A stretch of DNA of 8,168 nt from the NCBI GenBank assembly GCA_023428365.1, contig JAEYYQ010000468.1, positions 1 through 8,168 of the forward strand, written 5' to 3'. The notes under the pieces are model-generated. The model saw nothing but the letters and a program-made list of their open reading frames with translations. It made no database searches and was not told the origin of the DNA. Shown here one piece after another: positions 1 to 6,489 of the stretch. The translations under genes and the position numbers were made by a program. This stretch comes from Pseudomonadota bacterium. GTDB lineage: Bacteria > Pseudomonadota > Alphaproteobacteria > Rhizobiales > Hyphomicrobiaceae. Each line of letters opens with the position of its first letter. Position 1 is the first letter of the stretch.

Positions 1-438
1 GGCTACAGTCAGCGCGAACCAGGTCAGGAACCAGCCACGCGAGAATTCTTCCGAGATCTTCAGGATATAGAGAATGCCGAGGAGGACGAGGAAAGCCAGG
101 GCGGTCACGGCAAGGAGTTTGCCATAACTCACCACCGGAGCGACGAGGGCGGTAGGTTCGTAGAGGCCAGCCTGTTTCGCGCAGTAATGAAACGTGATCC
201 CCAGAAGAAGAGCCGGGATAATATAAGGTAAAATTGGCTGAGTTTGCCCCAAATAGAGATTTATGTAGGCAATCTTCGCAGCCGTCGCTGCGATGATTAC
301 TGTCGTGATTTCTGACAGAATGAAGGCCCGGGTATAAGAGCCGATTGTAATATTCGACGCGTTGCCATTAAGGAACCGCCCAACCATCTTTGAGTTGGTA
401 GTATCCGAGACATGGATATGCGCATTACTGTCAAACAT
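1..438 (-). CDS. Polyprenyl-phosphate sugar phosphotransferase (WcaJ/PssY/HfsE-like), N-terminal membrane part, cut by window edge
   Basis: This is the first 146 residues of a protein that continues beyond the left edge. By family, such enzymes move a sugar 1-phosphate (often glucose or galactose) from a UDP-sugar to undecaprenyl phosphate at the inner membrane, the first step of repeat-unit assembly. I see a polar N-terminus of about 35 residues, then hydrophobic segments at about 38-62, 68-86 and 104-126 and the start of a fourth at 136. A GLYEP motif sits at 91-95, and EEFSRGWFLTW at 130-140, typical of the four-to-five-TM N-terminal region of this family. The catalytic C-terminal domain is outside the window, so sugar specificity cannot be judged. 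The ATG at 436-438 is the only reasonable start, because an in-frame TAG lies 12 codons upstream with no start codon between. No clear Shine-Dalgarno is present. The gene has its own roughly 300-bp upstream region separated from rmlA by a terminator, so it is probably transcribed on its own. Confidence 0.87.
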   Translation of the reverse strand, partial: MFDSNAHIHVSDTTNSKMVGRFLNGNASNITIGSYTRAFILSEITTVIIAATAAKIAYINLYLGQTQPILPYIIPALLLGITFHYCAKQAGLYEPTALVAPVVSYGKLLAVTALAFLVLLGILYILKISEEFSRGWFLTWFALTVA

Positions 439-537
439 GATAATATACGCGGTACTACAACTAGAAAATTTCTACTTCAAATTTAGGAATGCAATAAGCG
501 GGCCATACCAAAAAGGCTGACCACAACACACCACTCC

Positions 538-552
538 GTCCCACTTTGGGAC
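538..552. repeat. Inverted repeat GTCCCA-CTT-TGGGAC, possible operator or leader hairpin
   Basis: Two perfect 6-bp arms (538-543 and 547-552) flank a 3-base spacer, 100 bp upstream of the phosphotransferase start. There is no T-run on either side, so it does not look like an intrinsic terminator. It could be a binding site for a dimeric regulator or a small hairpin in the 5' leader. Confidence 0.35.
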
Positions 553-588
553 AAGCAGCACAAAATCTTAAGCGTGGGAAGGTTGTCG

Positions 589-604
589 GTTAAAAATTAG
601 TTAA
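589..604 (-). promoter_or_regulatory. Candidate CtrA-binding site (TTAA-N7-TTAAC)
   Basis: On the minus strand the bases read TTAA-CTAATTT-TTAAC, an exact match to the full CtrA consensus known from Caulobacter and other Alphaproteobacteria. It lies about 150 bp upstream of the phosphotransferase start and in the same orientation. Regulation by CtrA is inference. The surrounding DNA is AT-rich, so a chance match is possible. Confidence 0.4.
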
Positions 605-731
605 TAGTGGCAACTTAGCTACGCATCTTTGTACGGAATGTGAGTTGGTGAGGTGATGTGTGTGCACGCTAGGCGCGAAAATCGCGTCAGAACGCATTCG
701 GAGCGGCAACTTGCTTAATTGGCACCGACGC

Positions 732-759
732 AAAAACGGAGGGGCGGCACGCCTCCGTT
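732..759 (-). terminator. Rho-independent terminator of the rml operon
   Basis: Read on the minus strand, an 8-bp perfect stem AACGGAGG/CCTCCGTT (arms at 752-759 and 735-742) with a 9-base loop is followed by a run of T that begins in the last two stem bases (five T in total, 732-736). It sits about 38 bp after the rmlA stop codon, where an operon terminator is expected, and it insulates the rml genes from the phosphotransferase gene downstream. Confidence 0.8.
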
Positions 760-796
760 GGGATGGATACGATTGATGGGTTGAGTGGGGTGGGCG

Positions 797-1687
797 TCAG
801 CTCAATCCAGCAACGGACGATCTGTCGGACAGTAAGCGCGCGAGATAGGCTCCATACGCGCTCTTACCATGCTTTGTCGCGGCAGCCTGCAACTGGCTAT
901 TGTCGATAAAGCCGACGCGCCAGGCCACTTCTTCGGGGCAGGCAATCTTGAAACCCTGTCGCTTTTCCAGGGTGCGGACGAACTCTGCAGCTTCGATCAA
1001 GCTGTCTGGTGTTCCGGTGTCGAGCCAGGCATAGCCGCGTCCCATGAGTTCGACTGAAAGCGTGCCCGCGTCGAGATAAACGCGGTTGAGGTCGGTGATC
1101 TCGAGCTCGCCGCGTGGGGAGGGTTTGAGGCTGGAAGCGATTTCGGGCGCGCGTTCGTCATAGAAGTAGAGCCCGGTGACAGCCCAGTTCGATTTGGGGA
1201 CAGCCGGTTTCTCTTCAATCGATACCGCCTTCATACCATCATCGAATGCGACGACGCCGTAACGTTCCGGGTCGGTGACGTGATACGCGAATACGGTCGC
1301 GCCATGCTGACGATCAACGGCAGTCTTCAGCAGTTCGGGCAAACCATGCCCGTAATAAATATTGTCACCGAGGATGAGGCACGAGCGTTGTCCGGCAACA
1401 AAATCGGCGCCGATGATATAGGCCTGCGCGAGGCCGCCGGGATGCGGCTGCTCGGCATAGGTCAGCGAGATACCCCATTGAGAACCGTCGCCGAGGAGGC
1501 GCTGGAAGTGCGGAAGGTCGTGCGGCGTCGAGATCACGAGGATATCGCGGATGCCCGCGCGCATCAGCGTGGTCAGCGGGTAGTAGACCATCGGCTTGTC
1601 ATAGACCGGAAGCAGCTGCTTTGAGGTCACGTGGGTCATCGGGTGAAGCCGCGTTCCGCTGCCGCCTGCTAGAATGATGCCTTTCAT
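797..1687 (-). CDS. rmlA: Glucose-1-phosphate thymidylyltransferase RmlA
   Basis: RmlA condenses dTTP and glucose 1-phosphate to dTDP-glucose, the first step of the cytoplasmic dTDP-L-rhamnose pathway. The 296-residue protein has the usual family length. The nucleotidyltransferase signature GGSGTRLHP is at residues 8-16, followed by [11 protein letters not shown] (22-32), [11 protein letters not shown] (83-93), LGDNIYYG (106-113) with metal-binding Asp108, EEKP (158-161) with Lys160, and [11 protein letters not shown] (220-230) with Asp223. All expected catalytic residues are present. The start is the ATG at 1685-1687, because the conserved MKGIILAGG begins there and GAGGA lies just upstream. 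The longer reading frame running up to 1972 would overlap rmlD in another frame and has no conserved sequence. It is the last gene of rmlC-B-D-A, 34 bp after rmlD, and is followed by an intrinsic terminator. Confidence 0.97.
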   Translation of the reverse strand: MKGIILAGGSGTRLHPMTHVTSKQLLPVYDKPMVYYPLTTLMRAGIRDILVISTPHDLPHFQRLLGDGSQWGISLTYAEQPHPGGLAQAYIIGADFVAGQRSCLILGDNIYYGHGLPELLKTAVDRQHGATVFAYHVTDPERYGVVAFDDGMKAVSIEEKPAVPKSNWAVTGLYFYDERAPEIASSLKPSPRGELEITDLNRVYLDAGTLSVELMGRGYAWLDTGTPDSLIEAAEFVRTLEKRQGFKIACPEEVAWRVGFIDNSQLQAAATKHGKSAYGAYLARLLSDRSSVAGLS

Positions 1688-1721
1688 GGGATCCTCGATA
1701 ACGTGACGTGTGAGTACGGTC

Positions 1722-2606
1722 TCAGGAGAGCCGCTGCAAAATGTTCGGGAGGGAGGCGCGCCAGGACGGCAGGCGAACTCCGTGGATAGCTGCCAGACGG
1801 CTGGGGTCGAGACGCGAGTTGGCGGGGCGACGCGCTGGCGTTGGATACTCAGTCGTCGTAATGCGTTCGACCGCCACGTCACGGCCGCGATTTGTCCTGA
1901 GCCAGTCACATATGGATTCGGCGAAATCCGCCCAGGTTCCGGTATCGGGAGGAGCCATGTGGAACAGGCCACGAAGGTCGCTGCGTGCGGGCGTTGCGTG
2001 AATATTCCGCGCCATCGTCAGAATGCCATCGGCAATGTCGAGGGCCGATGTAGGGCCGCCGATCTGATCTGAGACGATACGAAGTCGATCGCGCTCACCA
2101 GCAAGCCGCAGGATGGTCTTGGCGAAGTTGGCGCTGAACGGACTGTAGACCCATCCGACGCGGACAACGGTGTTACCGTGAGAAGCTGCAAACACCGCCG
2201 TCTCCCCGGCAAGTTTAGAGGCGCCGTAAACGGTGAGAGGTGCGGGCGTGTCCCCTTCAGTCCAGGCATCGGGCTTTGAGCCGTCGAAGACGTAATCGGT
2301 CGAGACGTGAAGGACCGGAATGCTGAGGGCCGCCGCAGCTTGGCAAAGGACCTGCGGTCCTTGCGCGTTGACCGCGTGTGCGACCGCAGGCTCGCTTTCC
2401 GCCTTGTCGACCGCCGTATAGGCGGCTGCAGATATAATGATGTCGGGTTGTGAAGCGCGGAGCAGAGCCTCAATCGCGTCAGGATTTACATCAGACAGAT
2501 CGAATTCCGGTCGCCCGATCGCAATGACCGTCGCGCCGTGGGACGGTGCGCGCTCAACGAGAGATTGAGCGATTTGGCCTGTCTTGCCAGTGACGACGAT
2601 CCGCAT
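1722..2606 (-). CDS. rmlD: dTDP-4-dehydrorhamnose reductase RmlD
   Basis: RmlD catalyses the last step, NAD(P)H-dependent reduction of dTDP-4-dehydro-L-rhamnose to dTDP-L-rhamnose. The 294-residue short-chain dehydrogenase fold has a Rossmann motif VTGKTGQIA at 5-13 (commonly GANGQLG, here with Lys-Thr), [11 protein letters not shown] at 60-70, [10 protein letters not shown] at 100-109, and the catalytic Tyr127 and Lys131 in VYGASK. The C-terminal RRPANSRLD motif is characteristic of RmlD. The start at 2606 was chosen because MRIVVTG begins the Rossmann strand and a GAGG ribosome-binding site lies at 2616-2619. An in-frame ATG at 2693 lies within rmlB and adds 29 residues without family character. 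The gap to rmlB is 11 bp, so translation is probably coupled. Confidence 0.95.
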   Translation of the reverse strand: MRIVVTGKTGQIAQSLVERAPSHGATVIAIGRPEFDLSDVNPDAIEALLRASQPDIIISAAAYTAVDKAESEPAVAHAVNAQGPQVLCQAAAALSIPVLHVSTDYVFDGSKPDAWTEGDTPAPLTVYGASKLAGETAVFAASHGNTVVRVGWVYSPFSANFAKTILRLAGERDRLRIVSDQIGGPTSALDIADGILTMARNIHATPARSDLRGLFHMAPPDTGTWADFAESICDWLRTNRGRDVAVERITTTEYPTPARRPANSRLDPSRLAAIHGVRLPSWRASLPNILQRLS

Positions 2607-2615
2607 CGCGCGTTG

Positions 2616-2619
2616 CCTC
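2616..2619 (-). promoter_or_regulatory. rmlD ribosome-binding site overlapping the rmlB stop codon
   Basis: On the minus strand the junction reads TGAGGCAACGCG-ATG. The TGA is the rmlB stop and its last two bases begin the GAGG Shine-Dalgarno of rmlD. This supports the rmlD start at 2606 and suggests that ribosomes finishing rmlB reinitiate on rmlD. Confidence 0.7.
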
Positions 2620-3679
2620 AAGCTGCGGTCACAGTTGAGGCGCCAAGGCGCGTGCCCGAATAGACCTTGTCGCGCAGCGGACGCCACCACCACTCGTTTT
2701 CGAGGTACCAGAGAACCGTCTTTTTAATGCCGGTCTCGAAGTTTTCCTGGGCGCGCCAGCCGAGTTCCTGCTCCAGGCGCGATGCGTCAATGGCGTAGCG
2801 GAAGTCGTGCCCGGGACGGTCGGTCACATAGGTAATGAGGCATTCGTGCGGTTCGGCGGCCGGACGAACCTGATCCAGTATTCCGCAGATTGTGGTCACG
2901 ACGTCGATGTTGCGACGCTCATTGCGACCACCAACATTGTATTTCTCGCCGAGGCGGCCCTGGCTCCCAATCAGGTGCAGGGCGCGGGCATGATCTTCGA
3001 CGAAAAGCCAATCGCGGATATTCGAACCGGTTCCGTAGACGGGCAGCGGATTGCCGTGCAGCGCATTCAGAATGGTGAGCGGGATAAGCTTCTCGGGAAA
3101 ATGATACGGCCCATAGTTATTCGAACAGTTCGAGATCAACGCCGGAAAGCCATAGCTGCGGTGCCAGGCGGTCACAAGATGATCGGAGGCTGCTTTCGAT
3201 GCGGAATACGGTGAACTCGGATCGTAGGCCGTCTCTTCGGTGAATAAGCCGTCATCTTCGAGCGAGCCATAGACCTCATCGGTCGAGACGTGCAGGAACC
3301 GGAACGCTGCTTTTCGCTCTGGGGCGAGCGACAGCCAGTATTGCCGCGCGGCATCGATCAGCGTGTAGGTTCCCACGATGTTCGTGTTGATGAAGGCGGC
3401 GGGTCCGTCGATGGAACGATCGACGTGGCTTTCCGCAGCCAGATGATAAATGCGGTCGGGCTGAAAGTTGTTCAGCGCGGCAACAACGGCGCGCTGGTCG
3501 CAGATATCCGCACGAATGAAGCGATGGTTTGGTGCATTTTCAATCGGCCGCAGGCTGCTGAGTGTGCCGGCATATGTCAGCTTATCGAAGGTCAAGACCT
3601 CGGCGCCGATCTCTTTCACGAGATGGCGGACGAGTGCCGAGCCGATAAAGCCGGCCCCCCCCGTTACAAGAATACGCAT
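2618..3679 (-). CDS. rmlB: dTDP-glucose 4,6-dehydratase RmlB
   Basis: RmlB converts dTDP-glucose to dTDP-4-dehydro-6-deoxyglucose with tightly bound NAD+. At 353 residues it has the normal family length. The NAD-binding GGAGFIG is at 7-13, followed by DKLTYAG (32-38), [12 protein letters not shown] (79-90), the STDEVYG motif at 132-138 with catalytic Thr133, Asp134 and Glu135, and YSASK at 158-162 with Tyr158 and Lys162. NCSNNYGP and VGGRNERRN further on are also standard for RmlB. The ATG at 3677-3679 directly starts the Rossmann strand [10 protein letters not shown] and is preceded by GGAG at a 6-base spacing. It is the second gene of the operon, 46 bp after rmlC. Nothing is truncated or missing. 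Confidence 0.97.
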   Translation of the reverse strand: MRILVTGGAGFIGSALVRHLVKEIGAEVLTFDKLTYAGTLSSLRPIENAPNHRFIRADICDQRAVVAALNNFQPDRIYHLAAESHVDRSIDGPAAFINTNIVGTYTLIDAARQYWLSLAPERKAAFRFLHVSTDEVYGSLEDDGLFTEETAYDPSSPYSASKAASDHLVTAWHRSYGFPALISNCSNNYGPYHFPEKLIPLTILNALHGNPLPVYGTGSNIRDWLFVEDHARALHLIGSQGRLGEKYNVGGRNERRNIDVVTTICGILDQVRPAAEPHECLITYVTDRPGHDFRYAIDASRLEQELGWRAQENFETGIKKTVLWYLENEWWWRPLRDKVYSGTRLGASTVTAA

Positions 3680-3725
3680 ACCGATCTCCGGCCCTCAGAA
3701 AGTCCTGGAACATAACTTGGAACTA

Positions 3726-4280
3726 TTACCGTAAATCGCTCAATACATCGCTAAGGCGTGGCTGAACGGCGTCTTTCGGTGAGACCATCGCTAGGGAGGC
3801 CTGTACAGGCCAGGAAATGCCAAGATCGGGATCGTTCCAAAGGATACCGCGATCATGCGCTGGGCTGTAGGTATGCGTGACGGCGTACCAGACTTCTGTG
3901 TCAGGCATCAGTGTACAAAAACCGTGCGCAAAGCCAGCAGGGATCCAAAGTTGGGCATGGGTGTCTGCCGAAAGTCGGACAGCAACGTGTTTGCCGAATG
4001 TCGGAGAGGATGGTCTGATATCGAGGGCCACATCAAGTATGGCGCCGCGCGCACAACGCACCAACTTGCCTTGCGCGGCCGGTGCAATCTGATAGTGCAA
4101 GCCTCGGATCGTGCCAACCTGCCGCGAGAGCGATTGGTTGTGCTGGACAAATTCGACGTTGCCAACATGGGATTTAAAGAGATCGGTCCGAAACAACTCG
4201 ACGAAATAACCCCTGTCGTCAGCATGCAGCATCGGAGTAATCTCGACGATATCGGGAATGGCACATTTCGTGAACTGCAT
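3726..4280 (-). CDS. rmlC: dTDP-4-dehydrorhamnose 3,5-epimerase RmlC
   Basis: RmlC epimerises C3 and C5 of dTDP-4-dehydro-6-deoxyglucose, the third step of the rhamnose pathway. The 184-residue cupin has the usual length. Visible family motifs are DDRGYFVELF (21-30), VQHNQSLS (45-52), TIRGLHYQ (57-64) with the catalytic base His62, GFAHGF (116-121), the active-site Tyr in THTYSP (Tyr138), WNDPDLGISWP (148-158) and the SPKD motif with Asp170. The start ATG at 4278-4280 is preceded by GAGGGG at about 7 bases. It is the first gene of the rml operon and faces the divergent intergenic region, so the operon promoter should lie in 4281-4634. Confidence 0.96.
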   Translation of the reverse strand: MQFTKCAIPDIVEITPMLHADDRGYFVELFRTDLFKSHVGNVEFVQHNQSLSRQVGTIRGLHYQIAPAAQGKLVRCARGAILDVALDIRPSSPTFGKHVAVRLSADTHAQLWIPAGFAHGFCTLMPDTEVWYAVTHTYSPAHDRGILWNDPDLGISWPVQASLAMVSPKDAVQPRLSDVLSDLR

Positions 4281-4634
4281 CTGGAACCCCTCGAGCTTGC
4301 GCTATGGCTTAATGGCGCTAGACGTCGCAACGCAAGCCTGGATGGTCGGTTAAGTTTATTTCTGGACCACTGTGCAGCATGCGGGGCTAATACAGTTTCG
4401 CCTGCGTCCGCCTTAATTCTACTGCGGCGCTGCGATGTAAGGGCTTGGTGAAGATTGTCATCATTGTCAGGTCTTTTGCGAGGCGCTGATTGGTTCGCAG
4501 CAAGTTTATTAACCATCACTGGCGTGGCATCGACGTTCGCTGATGGAAGGTCGCTTTACCGGCATGGAGATTGCATTTGCCAATGCAGTCACTTGGGCCT
4601 GATCCATCAATTGCAAACAAGAGATCGACTGCGC
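4281..4634. promoter_or_regulatory. Divergent intergenic region between rmlC and the CpsD-like gene
   Basis: This stretch should carry promoters for both the leftward rml operon and the rightward ATPase/Wzz pair. I see no strong -35/-10 pair in either direction. It contains TTAACCAT at 4509-4516, the form of a CtrA half-site; a second TTAACC on the minus strand at 4348-4353; a 9-base AAGTTTATT repeated at 4352-4360 and 4502-4510 next to those half-sites; and an inverted repeat TGCATT-TGCC-AATGCA at 4572-4587. Frames that are open across it on either strand lack recognisable protein sequence. Its right boundary depends on the start chosen for the next gene. Confidence 0.45.
4572..4587. repeat. 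Inverted repeat TGCATT-TGCC-AATGCA upstream of the CpsD-like gene
   Basis: Two perfect 6-bp arms are separated by 4 bases, about 48 bp before the ATG at 4635. The position suits an operator or a 5' leader hairpin. No T-run follows, so it is not a terminator. Function is unknown. Confidence 0.35.
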
Positions 4635-5363
4635 ATGACGATTTGCGAGCGCGAACCGAATGCCGTAGCGGCAATCGATATACCGGAAAAGGTCCGGCGT
4701 ACCGTGTTGGCGACCGTCGGAACGTGCACAGACACTGAAATTGCTGATCATACTGAAAGAAGCGTCATGTCCTACGGAGATCCTGCAAGCGCACGCCGGA
4801 TGACGAAAATCGTTGCTACCGCTCGCGCGCAGTCAGCGAAAGTCATCGGAGTTACGGGCGCGCGTGCCGGAATTGGCGTGAGTGTCGCGAGCCGGGAGCT
4901 GGCTAGCGCGTTCGCGAGTTTCGGGACGCCAACGTTGCTTGCTGATCTGAGCCGGACTGCTCTCGGCGCTCCACCTTGCGCTGAACCGGCGGTCGGAACC
5001 TCGCTTCTGGAGATGGCGACCGAAGTTCGACCGCAACTTGCCGTCGTGAGCTTCGGAGGTGGGGCAGGGCAACTGTCCGTCTCCGAGAGCGAGATTCGCA
5101 ACGGAATCGCAGACGCGGTGGTTAAAGGCTTCACGGTCATATTGGATTTACCTCCTGTTTTGGAGGCCACGGGTGGACCCACGGCTTCGCTGGTCGCGGT
5201 GTCTGGGATCTGTGACCTCGTTTTCCTGGTCAGCCTCAGCGGTGAAATGAAACACAAGGAACTCGCGGCCTGCGTCGAGACGAGCCGGACGATTGGATTG
5301 AAGCTGGGCGGGTTGATCCTGAACGACTGGCGGATGCCTGCCAGCAGCCTGATCGAGAGCTAG
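4635..5363 (+). CDS. CpsD/CapB-like (BY-kinase family) ATPase with degenerate P-loop
   Basis: The predicted protein is a MinD/BY-kinase-type P-loop protein of the kind that partners Wzz-like proteins in polysaccharide chain-length control and export. Numbering from 4635 (242 aa): VIGVTGARAGIGVS at 70-83 aligns with the Walker A loop (usual form GxxGxGKS/T), but Val82 stands in place of the lysine. PTLLADLSR at 99-107 resembles Walker A' with its second Asp replaced by Ser. VILDLPPVLEA at 168-178 resembles the Walker B strand. LVFLVSLSGE and LGGLILNDW near the end match the family C-terminal strands. There is no C-terminal tyrosine cluster, and the only tyrosine follows Met45 in MSYGDP. Active tyrosine kinase function is therefore unlikely. 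The start is uncertain: 4635 has only GAG at an 11-base spacing, while the ATG at 4767 (198 aa) has a weak AAAGAAG. The next gene follows after 56 bp on the same strand. Alternative roles are a regulatory pseudo-ATPase or an HfsB-like secretion factor. Confidence 0.78.
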   Translation: MTICEREPNAVAAIDIPEKVRRTVLATVGTCTDTEIADHTERSVMSYGDPASARRMTKIVATARAQSAKVIGVTGARAGIGVSVASRELASAFASFGTPTLLADLSRTALGAPPCAEPAVGTSLLEMATEVRPQLAVVSFGGGAGQLSVSESEIRNGIADAVVKGFTVILDLPPVLEATGGPTASLVAVSGICDLVFLVSLSGEMKHKELAACVETSRTIGLKLGGLILNDWRMPASSLIES

Positions 5364-5419
5364 TTCAACCTTAAGATATTACCGCTGCAACAAAGGTCGG
5401 CGAGCAGAGAGATAAAAGA

Positions 5420-6463
5420 ATGGGTATCGGGTCTGATTTTCTCCGGGAGCAGTTGGTTTTCGCTCTGGATATCGTTCGCAAACGCTGGCTTCTGCTTTGC
5501 ATTCCCATTGTGCTTGCGAGTGTGCTTGCTTACGCGGCCGTACATCTGGCGCCCACGAAGTATACGGCGAGTTCCGTGATCTTGCTTCAGGGAGCAAACC
5601 GCAACGTAGGTGGCTTTTCCGGTGCCCAGCATGCAAACACGGTCGAACAGGTTCAGGCGATAGAAGCCTGGCTCAAAAGCGATCAGATCATCGCGGAACT
5701 TCTGCCGCAGATGACCGGATATAAGGCGCCAGAATCGCCGATAGAGCGACTTGTGCAGATGAGGGTGTTTGCTGCGTCGCTTTCGTTGGAGGTGGTTGGC
5801 AATTCCGTTCTGCAGATCAAACTCACCGGCGATCGGCCTGATGGGCTTGGGCGCAATCTCGAATCCGTTCTGTCGCGTTTGATGGGAGGGCTTACGGGGC
5901 CTGAGCAGAATATCTTCAGTGCCCAACAGTTCCTGAATATGCATCGGAGCGAAGAAGCAATCGCCACGGAACGCGAGCTTGTACGCGCAATAGAAGTGAG
6001 CGGCCTGCAGCAGTCGCCGCCGCAGGTCCGTGCCGTTCTTCACCAGCTTTGGATGCTTAAGCGTCAAGGCCAACCCGCTGATGCCGCTGCGGCGGACCGT
6101 CTCCGCCGTTCCATCAGCGAAAATGCGAAGCTTGTGGGACAACTCGAGCAGCTCTACAGCGCCTATCGAAATGCTGCTGATAGGCAAGCCGCGCTGGGGC
6201 AGGCCGGACCGGCGCGCAGCACATACGTTGGTATTTTCAGCTCACCGGAAAACCTTCTGATTGTGGGCCGTCCGAAGGATCCGTTGGTCGGGGAGAGCGC
6301 GGCACGCAAACTAGCAATTGCAGGCGTTCTCTTAGGCGTGGTGGCTGGGTTCGGTCTGGTGTTGGTCGCCGAGCTCTTGGGCGGTGTCCTTCGCACACGT
6401 CGCGACCACGAAGCCGCATCGGGACTGCCCATTATGGCGCGATTGTCTAAGATGCCTCAGTAA
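5420..6463 (+). CDS. Wzz-type polysaccharide co-polymerase / chain-length determinant without kinase domain
   Basis: The 347-residue protein has the architecture of a Wzz/GumC/HfsA-type inner-membrane co-polymerase that sets chain length or couples synthesis to export. A short cytoplasmic N-terminus (1-22) leads to TM1 at about 23-43. A periplasmic region follows with Wzz-like sequence after the TM (PTKYTASSVILLQ, 45-57), then a mixed alpha-helical stretch at 165-260 rich in Glu, Gln, Arg and Ala that probably forms the long hairpin. RPKDP at 284-288 precedes TM2 at about 298-321, recalling the proline-containing segment before TM2 in the family. A basic tail ends at 347 after GLPIMARLSKMPQ, with no fused ATPase. 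The start ATG at 5420 is preceded by a weak AGAGAGA. The gene lies 56 bp downstream of the CpsD-like ATPase, so the two probably form one complex and one transcript. It is shorter than fused Wzc-type proteins. Confidence 0.85.
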   Translation: MGIGSDFLREQLVFALDIVRKRWLLLCIPIVLASVLAYAAVHLAPTKYTASSVILLQGANRNVGGFSGAQHANTVEQVQAIEAWLKSDQIIAELLPQMTGYKAPESPIERLVQMRVFAASLSLEVVGNSVLQIKLTGDRPDGLGRNLESVLSRLMGGLTGPEQNIFSAQQFLNMHRSEEAIATERELVRAIEVSGLQQSPPQVRAVLHQLWMLKRQGQPADAAAADRLRRSISENAKLVGQLEQLYSAYRNAADRQAALGQAGPARSTYVGIFSSPENLLIVGRPKDPLVGESAARKLAIAGVLLGVVAGFGLVLVAELLGGVLRTRRDHEAASGLPIMARLSKMPQ

Positions 6464-6489
6464 GCCCAGAATAAGGCGAGGACATAGGC

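Larger units (their letters stand above)
439..731. other. Noncoding region upstream of the phosphotransferase gene
   Basis: About 290 bases without a convincing gene, more AT-rich than the flanking genes. It holds a perfect CtrA-type box (589-604), an inverted repeat GTCCCA-CTT-TGGGAC (538-552) and a short inverted repeat CGCGA-AAA-TCGCG (674-686). It must contain the promoter for the minus-strand phosphotransferase gene, but no sigma-70 or sigma-54 promoter pair was good enough to call. No tRNA or small-RNA signature was recognised. Confidence 0.6.

Noticed and set aside
718..731. TGGCAC resembling a sigma-54 -24 element
   Set aside because: No GC-containing -12 element is found at the required spacing.
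1688..1972. N-terminal extension of the rmlA frame by 95 residues
   Set aside because: It overlaps rmlD in another frame, has no family similarity, and the conserved RmlA start with a good ribosome-binding site is at 1687.
2018..2473. 151-residue minus-strand open frame inside rmlD
   Set aside because: It is an alternate-frame shadow of rmlD, rich in Arg and Ser with no recognisable motif.
2607..2693. Longer rmlD start at 2693
   Set aside because: It would lie inside rmlB. The Rossmann strand begins right at the 2606 start, which has its own GAGG site.
2295..3292. Direct repeat of 15 bases (2295-2309 and 3278-3292)
   Set aside because: Both copies encode the HVSTD motif on the minus strand in rmlD and rmlB, which are related dehydrogenases; shared ancestry and function explain it.
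3855..4451. 198-residue open frame on the plus strand antisense to rmlC
   Set aside because: The translation is low-complexity shadow sequence with no domain, while the opposite strand encodes a complete RmlC with all catalytic residues.
4455..4634. Upstream TTG start for the CpsD-like gene
   Set aside because: TTG is a rare start, no Shine-Dalgarno precedes it, and the added 60 residues show no family character. The region also carries regulatory-looking repeats.
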